Positions 59,199-64,000 of a stretch of 64,000 nucleotides of DNA are shown here, piece by piece. The stretch comes from Halorussus salinisoli (GTDB lineage Archaea; Halobacteriota; Halobacteria; Halobacteriales; Haladaptataceae): positions 169,936 to 233,935 of the forward strand of contig SZNP01000008.1 in NCBI GenBank assembly GCA_005239435.1, in the 5' to 3' direction. The notes below the pieces were generated by a model that saw only the letters and a list, made by a program, of their open reading frames with translations, was not told the origin of the DNA and ran no database searches. The translations under genes and the position numbers were made by a program. The first letter of the stretch is position 1. Every line of letters starts with the position of its first letter.

Positions 59199-60006
59199 CG
59201 TGGCGGCAGCGGACGGCGGGACTGCCGACGGGAAGCCGAAAGTCAAAGATTACATGACCCGCGACGTGGCGACGGTCTCACCCGACGCCACCGTCGAGGA
59301 GGTGGCGCGTCGCATCGTCGAGAGCGACGAACACAACGGCTACCCCGTCTGCGACGGACGGCGGGTCGAAGGATTCGTCAATGCCCGCGACCTCCTGCTC
59401 GCGGACGACCAGGAGCCGATTTTCAAGGTGATGAGCAAAGACCTCATCGTGGCCCACCCCGACATGAACGTCAACGACGCCGCGCGCGTCATCCTCCGGT
59501 CGGGCATCCAGAAACTCCCGGTCGTGGACGACGCAGGAAACCTCGTGGGGATCATCTCGAACACCGACGTGATTCGCTCCCAGATAGAGCGCGCGACTCC
59601 CGAGAAGGTGGGCAAGTTGATGCGGACGCTCGAATCCATCCACGACACCGAGGTCGAGCAGACCCGCCGAGAGGTCCCGCTCGAAGAACTCACCCCGACG
59701 CAGGGGAAGGTGTACGCCGACGAGTTGGAGGGACGGACGTACGAACTCGAACGCGGACTGGCCGAACCGCTCGTGGTCATCGACGCCGTCGACGGTCTCC
59801 TGCTGGCGGACGGCCACCACCGCGTGATGGCCGCCGACAAAATCGGGGTCGAGCAGATGGACGCCTACGTCATCCTCGTGGACGACGACGTGGAACTCGG
59901 GATGCAGAAGACCGCCGAGAAGGAGGGACTCGACTCGCTGGACGACGTGAAGGTCGTGGACTACGCCCGCCACCCGCTCGTGGAGACCACGAAGCGGTTG
60001 CAGTAG
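59194..60006 (+). CDS. CBS-pair protein with ParB/sulfiredoxin-like domain
   Basis: 270 residues from the ATG at 59194. Two CBS motifs (about 20-75 and 80-135: KDYMTRDVATVSPDATVEEV, LPVVDDAGNLVGIISNTDV) form an adenosyl-ligand-binding Bateman module. The C-terminal part (about 155-265) is a ParB/Srx-like nuclease-fold domain: EVPLEELTPTQGKVYADELEG, EPLVVIDAVDGLLLADGHHR with the conserved DGHHR motif, and a final basic tail. Similar archaeal proteins include serine-kinase and ParB-like enzymes that use ADP or ATP. A chromosome-partition role cannot be assumed as no parA is near. A longer upstream frame is rejected since it is low-complexity and basic. Confidence 0.82.
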   Translation: MDVAAADGGTADGKPKVKDYMTRDVATVSPDATVEEVARRIVESDEHNGYPVCDGRRVEGFVNARDLLLADDQEPIFKVMSKDLIVAHPDMNVNDAARVILRSGIQKLPVVDDAGNLVGIISNTDVIRSQIERATPEKVGKLMRTLESIHDTEVEQTRREVPLEELTPTQGKVYADELEGRTYELERGLAEPLVVIDAVDGLLLADGHHRVMAADKIGVEQMDAYVILVDDDVELGMQKTAEKEGLDSLDDVKVVDYARHPLVETTKRLQ

Positions 60007-60165
60007 GCCCGCCGAACTGCCGTTTCGTTCGGATTTCCGCGAAGTCGTCCGGGTTTTCTCACGAGACCGAGATGGCCTGCGAGTTCCGCGGCCCGCCACC
60101 CTCTCGTTCCGCGCCCGTAACCCTCACAGCGCCGACGACACGACTCGCAGAGTCGCTTGCGGAAT

Positions 60166-60172
60166 CTTAATG
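60166..60172 (+). promoter_or_regulatory. TATA box of mutase gene
   Basis: CTTAATG centred 28 nt upstream of the ATG at 60197. This argues for that ATG and against the in-frame ATG at 60170, which lies inside the box. Confidence 0.5.
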
Positions 60173-60196
60173 GACAGTCCGGCAATTATTACGAGT

Positions 60197-61897
60197 ATGT
60201 ACGACGAGGACGATCTCGCCGAGATACGCGATGCGAAGGAGGAGTGGGAGGAAGAGACGCTGGGTCCCGTACTCGACGCCTACGGCGAGCGCAAGGACCG
60301 ATTCGCCACCGTGTCGAACCTCGAAGTCGATAGGCTCTACACCCCCGACGACGTGGCCGACCTCGACTACGAGGAGGACCTGGGCTTCCCCGGCGAGGAA
60401 CCGTACACCCGCGGACCATACCCCACGATGTACCGCGGTCGGACGTGGACCATGCGCCAGTTCGCCGGGTTCGGCACGGCCGAGGAGACCAACGAGCGAT
60501 TCCACTACCTCATCGACGAGGGCCAGACCGGTCTCTCGACCGCGTTCGACATGCCCTCGCTGATGGGCAAGGACAGCGACGACCCCCTCTCCGACGGCGA
60601 GGTCGGCAAGGAGGGCGTGGCCGTTGACACCCTCAAGGACATGGAGATTCTGTTCGACGGCATCGACCTCGGGGAGGTCTCCACGTCGTTCACGATAAAC
60701 CCCTCCGCGCCGGTCATCTACGCGATGTACATCGCGCTGGCCGACCAGCAGGGCGTTCCCCGCGAGGAGATTCGGGGCACCCTCCAGAACGACATGCTCA
60801 AGGAGTTCATCGCCCAGAAGGAGTGGGTGATTCCGCCGGAACCGAGCCTCGACATCGTGACCGACACCATCGAGTTCGCGGTCGAGGAGACGCCCAAAAT
60901 CAAGCCGGTCTCCATCTCTGGCTACCACATCCGGGAAGCGGGTTCGACCGCGATTCAGGAACTCGCGTTCACCCTCGCCGACGGCTTCGCCTACGTCGAG
61001 GACTGTCTCGACCGCGGACTGGAGATCGACGAGTTCGCGCCGCAACTCTCCTTCTTCTTCAACTCCCACAACTCCATCTTCGAGGAAGTCGCCAAGTTCC
61101 GGGCCGCCCGGCGCATCTACGCCGACGTGATGGACGAGTGGTACGGTGCCGAGGCCGAGGCCAGCAAGCAACTCAAGTTCCACACCCAGACCGCTGGTCA
61201 GAGCCTGACCGCCCAACAGCCACTCAACAACGTGGTCCGCGTGACGATTCAGGCGCTGGCCGGAGTGCTCGGTGGCACCCAGAGCCTCCACACCAACAGC
61301 TTCGACGAGGCGCTCGCGCTCCCCTCCGAGAAGGCCGTCCGGGTCGCGCTCCGGACCCAGCAGATTATCGCCGAGGAGTCGGGCGCAGCCGACATCGCCG
61401 ACCCGCTCGGCGGGTCGTTCGCGGTCGAGAGTTTGACCGACGAGACCGAGGAGAAGGCGATGGCGTACATCGAGGAGATAAAAGAGATGGGCGACGGCTC
61501 GGTCCGCGACGGCGTCCTCGAAGGAATCGAGCAGGGCTACTTCCACCGCGAGATTCAGGACGCCTCCTACGAGTACCAGGAGCGCGTCGAGGAGGGCAAA
61601 GAGACGGTCGTCGGCGTCAACAAGTACGAAATCGAGCAGGACACCAAGCCCGAAATCCTGGAAGTCGACGAGGAGGTCCAGGACCGTCAACTCGCCCGCC
61701 TCGCCGAGGTCAAGGAGGAGCGCGACGACGCCGCGGTCGAGGCCACCCTGGACGACCTACAGGACGCCATCGACAGCGACGAGAACGTGATGCCAGCCAT
61801 CGTGGACGCGGTTAAGGTCTACGCGACGATGGGCGAAATCATGCAGGTGTTCGAGGCCGAGTACGGGAGCTATCAGGAGACGGTCAGTATCGCCTGA
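60197..61897 (+). CDS. Methylmalonyl-CoA mutase, large (catalytic) subunit
   Basis: 566 residues from the ATG at 60197. The TIM-barrel catalytic domain has GFGTAEETNERFHYLI, TGLSTAFDMPSLMG, TINPSAPVIYAMYIALADQQG, ISGYHIREAGSTAIQEL, FHTQTAGQSLTAQQPLNN and TQSLHTNSFDEALALP. It ends without the B12-binding domain (DxHxxG), which must come from a separate small subunit not encoded in the window. It interconverts (R)-methylmalonyl-CoA and succinyl-CoA in propionate, odd-chain and branched amino acid degradation, or in the haloarchaeal methylaspartate cycle. Acyl-CoA metabolism continues downstream with acs. Confidence 0.95.
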   Translation: MYDEDDLAEIRDAKEEWEEETLGPVLDAYGERKDRFATVSNLEVDRLYTPDDVADLDYEEDLGFPGEEPYTRGPYPTMYRGRTWTMRQFAGFGTAEETNERFHYLIDEGQTGLSTAFDMPSLMGKDSDDPLSDGEVGKEGVAVDTLKDMEILFDGIDLGEVSTSFTINPSAPVIYAMYIALADQQGVPREEIRGTLQNDMLKEFIAQKEWVIPPEPSLDIVTDTIEFAVEETPKIKPVSISGYHIREAGSTAIQELAFTLADGFAYVEDCLDRGLEIDEFAPQLSFFFNSHNSIFEEVAKFRAARRIYADVMDEWYGAEAEASKQLKFHTQTAGQSLTAQQPLNNVVRVTIQALAGVLGGTQSLHTNSFDEALALPSEKAVRVALRTQQIIAEESGAADIADPLGGSFAVESLTDETEEKAMAYIEEIKEMGDGSVRDGVLEGIEQGYFHREIQDASYEYQERVEEGKETVVGVNKYEIEQDTKPEILEVDEEVQDRQLARLAEVKEERDDAAVEATLDDLQDAIDSDENVMPAIVDAVKVYATMGEIMQVFEAEYGSYQETVSIA

Positions 61898-61940
61898 GAC
61901 GGGTCCCGACTCTCTTCTGGCGTGGCGACGAAATACGGGT

Positions 61941-62159
61941 ATGAACTACACGGTCCAATACTACGACCTCGTGTTGGTCGCTATCGTCACGACGATGGCG
62001 GTCGGCGCGTTACTCGGCGTCTCGACCCCGCTCGCGCTTCCGACCGCCGTCACCGGCGCGGGCCTCGTCGCCGCCCTCTTCATCGCCCACGGTCTGTTCG
62101 TCAACGGCCCGGTGGACGAACCCGGCGACCTGACCGACGAAGTGGACGCGCTCAACTGA
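61941..62159 (+). CDS. Two-TM small membrane protein
   Basis: 72 residues with two hydrophobic segments (about 9-30 and 33-54) and an acidic tail (GPVDEPGDLTDEVDALN). Not recognised. It is located 43 bases after the mutase stop on the same strand and 138 bases before acs, so it may be co-transcribed with the mutase. No link to acyl-CoA metabolism can be seen from sequence. Confidence 0.65.
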   Translation: MNYTVQYYDLVLVAIVTTMAVGALLGVSTPLALPTAVTGAGLVAALFIAHGLFVNGPVDEPGDLTDEVDALN

Positions 62160-62260
62160 ACATATCTGTCGGGAAAGTAGAACGTAACTCTCAGTTTCCG
62201 TCGCCTTCCGCCGAGAACGGCGCTCTTCCCCCGTGTTCTGGCGTGCTAACTCGCGCCAAC

Positions 62261-62268
62261 CTTTATTG
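62261..62268 (+). promoter_or_regulatory. TATA box of acs
   Basis: CTTTATTG about 34 nt upstream of the ATG at 62298. It predicts a transcript with a leader of about 8 nt. Confidence 0.55.
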
Positions 62269-62297
62269 CTCTCCTTAGTGAGTAGTAGAACGTACTT

Positions 62298-64000
62298 ATG
62301 CCCGAAGATACCGCCGAACTCGAAGCACGGCTCGAAGAACAGGACGAGTTCGAGCCGCCCGAGGAGTTCGTCGCGCAGGCGAACGTCTCGGACGACTCCG
62401 TCTACGAGACGTTCGAGGAGGAGTGGCCCGAGTGCTGGGAGCGGGCGGCAGAACTTCTAGACTGGGACGAAGAGTACGAGACGGTGCTGGACGACTCGAA
62501 CCCGCCGTTCTACGAGTGGTTCACCGGCGGCGAACTCAACGCCTCGGCGAACTGCCTCGACCGGCATCTGGACGAGCGCGGCGACGAGGCCGCAATCGAG
62601 TGGGTCGGTGAACCGGTAGACGAGGAGAACCGGACCTACACTTACGAGGAACTCCACCGCGAGGTCAACGAGTTCGCGGCCGCGCTCCGGGAAATGGGAG
62701 TCGGCGAGGACGACGTGGTGACGATGTACATGCCGATGATTCCCGAGTTGCCCATCGCCATGCTGGCGTGCGCCCGCATCGGTGCACCCCACAGCGTCGT
62801 CTTCGCCGGGTTCTCCGCGGAGGCGCTCGCAACGCGGATGGAATCGGCCGATTCCCAATTTCTCGTCACCGCGAACGGATACTTCCGGCGCGGCGACGCC
62901 TTGGACCACTACGAGAAAACCCGCGAGGGCCTCGGCGACGTGGGCCACGAGGTGTCGAACGTGGTGGTCGTGGACCGACTCGGCGAACACGGCCACGGTC
63001 ACGACCTCGAACCGAACGAACACTACTATCAGGACCTCGTGGACGACAACGAGGGCGCGGAGGTCGAACCGGTGTCGCGGGACGCCGAGGACATGCTGTT
63101 CCTGATGTACACGTCGGGGACGACCGGGCAACCGAAGGGCGTCAAGCACACGACCGGCGGCTATCTCGCGTGGACCGCCTGGACCTCCCAAGCCGTGCTG
63201 GACGTCAAGCCCGAGGACACGTACTTCTGCTCGGCCGACATCGGCTGGATTACCGGCCACTCCTACATCGTCTACGGCCCCCTGTCGCTCGGGACGACCA
63301 CGATGATGTACGAGGGCAGCCCCGACCACCCCGAGCGCAACCGCCTCTGGGAGATTATCGAGGAGTACGAGGCCGACCAACTCTACACCGCGCCGACCGC
63401 CATCCGGGCGTTCATGAAGTGGGGGAGCGACTACCCCGACCGGCACGACCTCTCGTCGCTCCGCCTGCTCGGCACCGTCGGCGAACCCATCAACCCCCGG
63501 GCGTGGAAGTGGTACTACAAGCACATCGGCGACGAGAACTGCCCCATCGTGGACACGTGGTGGCAGACCGAGACCGGCGGCATGATGGTCACGACCCTCC
63601 CGGGCGTCAATACCATGAAACCCGGAAGCGCGGGGCCGCCGCTTCCGGGCGTGGACGCCCGAGTCGTGGACACGAACGGCGACGAAGTGGACGCCGGGCA
63701 GGCAGGCTATCTCACGGTCCAGAAGCCGTGGCCGGGGATGCTGCGTACCCTCTACAACAACGACGAGCGGTACGTCGACGAGTACTGGGCGGAGTACTCC
63801 GACACCGACTCCGACGACCCCGACGATTGGGTCTACTTCCCCGAAGACGGCGCGAAGATAGACGAAGACGGCTACATCACCGTACTGGGTCGCGTGGACG
63901 ACGTACTCAACGTGTCGGGCCACCGCCTCGGCACGATGGAGATTGAGTCGGCCATCGTCGGCGTCGAGGGCGTCGCGGAGGCCGCGGTCGTCGGCGGCGA
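62298..64000 (+). CDS. acs: Acetyl-CoA synthetase (AMP-forming), 3' end beyond window
   Basis: 567 codons are visible from the ATG at 62298; the family is about 650 residues, so roughly the last 80-90 residues (most of the C-terminal lid) are outside the window. The N-terminal NPPFYEWFTGGELNASANCLDR is typical of Acs. The P-loop is MYTSGTTGQPKGVKHT (about 270-285), followed by SADIGWITGHSYIVYGPLSLG, WGSDYPDRHDL, TVGEPINPRAW, VDTWWQTETGG and GRVDDVLNVSGHRLGT. It activates acetate to acetyl-CoA with ATP via acetyl-AMP. The acidic N-terminal region (1-60) is haloarchaeal. Paralogues may prefer propionate, which would fit the mutase upstream. Confidence 0.95.
   Translation, partial: MPEDTAELEARLEEQDEFEPPEEFVAQANVSDDSVYETFEEEWPECWERAAELLDWDEEYETVLDDSNPPFYEWFTGGELNASANCLDRHLDERGDEAAIEWVGEPVDEENRTYTYEELHREVNEFAAALREMGVGEDDVVTMYMPMIPELPIAMLACARIGAPHSVVFAGFSAEALATRMESADSQFLVTANGYFRRGDALDHYEKTREGLGDVGHEVSNVVVVDRLGEHGHGHDLEPNEHYYQDLVDDNEGAEVEPVSRDAEDMLFLMYTSGTTGQPKGVKHTTGGYLAWTAWTSQAVLDVKPEDTYFCSADIGWITGHSYIVYGPLSLGTTTMMYEGSPDHPERNRLWEIIEEYEADQLYTAPTAIRAFMKWGSDYPDRHDLSSLRLLGTVGEPINPRAWKWYYKHIGDENCPIVDTWWQTETGGMMVTTLPGVNTMKPGSAGPPLPGVDARVVDTNGDEVDAGQAGYLTVQKPWPGMLRTLYNNDERYVDEYWAEYSDTDSDDPDDWVYFPEDGAKIDEDGYITVLGRVDDVLNVSGHRLGTMEIESAIVGVEGVAEAAVVGG

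Overview
The window comes from a haloarchaeon (class Halobacteria; the genus cannot be fixed from the sequence alone). The proteins are strongly acidic and the DNA is GC-rich. Secreted lipoproteins carry twin-arginine signals. Many start codons lie about 27 nt downstream of a TTTA/TTAA-type box, the spacing expected of leaderless archaeal transcripts. The content is typically haloarchaeal: a HalOD1 protein, a bacterio-opsin-activator-type PAS/GAF/HTH_10 regulator, a fused NuoCD with split NuoJ, and a YYY-motif membrane protein together with an Agl23-type protein. Everything reads as chromosome. I see no insertion sequence, phage gene, CRISPR array or rRNA.

Layout. 1-2.9 kb: seven small, mostly membrane, unrecognised proteins. 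2.9-9.6 kb: a complete oligopeptide/dipeptide-type ABC importer read leftwards (binding lipoprotein, two permeases, two ATPases). 9.7-14.6 kb: a small membrane protein, a DJ-1/Hsp31-like protein, initiator tRNA-Met, the 805-residue YYY/DUF2298 membrane protein, a mini zinc finger and a HalOD1 protein. 14.7-19.9 kb: a large PAS/GAF/HTH_10 sensor-regulator, a P19-like protein, tRNA-Gly(TCC) and a Trm9-like methyltransferase. 20.2-24.1 kb: a type IV pilus-like PilB ATPase/PilC platform pair. 24.7-27.6 kb: two small conserved proteins and a GlmM-like phosphohexomutase. 27.7-37.3 kb: a nucleoside uptake and salvage block (two BMP-type binding proteins, one ABC ATPase, two permeases, cytidine deaminase, uridine phosphorylase) with a lipoprotein and an EamA transporter inserted. 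37.3-45.8 kb: sugar porter, methyltransferase, tandem universal stress protein, lumazine synthase plus aminotransferase, Agl23-type protein and purK-purE. 46.4-56.9 kb: an 11-gene Nuo (complex I-like) operon lacking the NADH-oxidising subunits E, F and G. 57.3-64 kb: TrkA-N/DHH phosphoesterase, CBS-ParB protein, methylmalonyl-CoA mutase large subunit, a small membrane protein and an acetyl-CoA synthetase cut by the window end.

The coherent functional units are peptide import, nucleoside import followed by deamination and phosphorolysis (cytidine to uridine to uracil plus ribose-1-phosphate), the membrane electron-transport complex, and propionyl/acetyl-CoA metabolism at the right end.

The most unusual signal is non-coding: a GC-rich intergenic element present in three copies. 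Two copies sit in opposite orientation on either side of the pilB-pilC pair and share identical 16-nt blocks in mirror order. Each holds a strong hairpin whose stem shows a compensating base-pair change. The third, shorter copy lies behind nuoN. Other candidate regulatory signals are a 16-bp palindrome sitting on the start codon of the CBS-ParB gene and perfect inverted repeats upstream of nuoA and of the sugar-porter gene.
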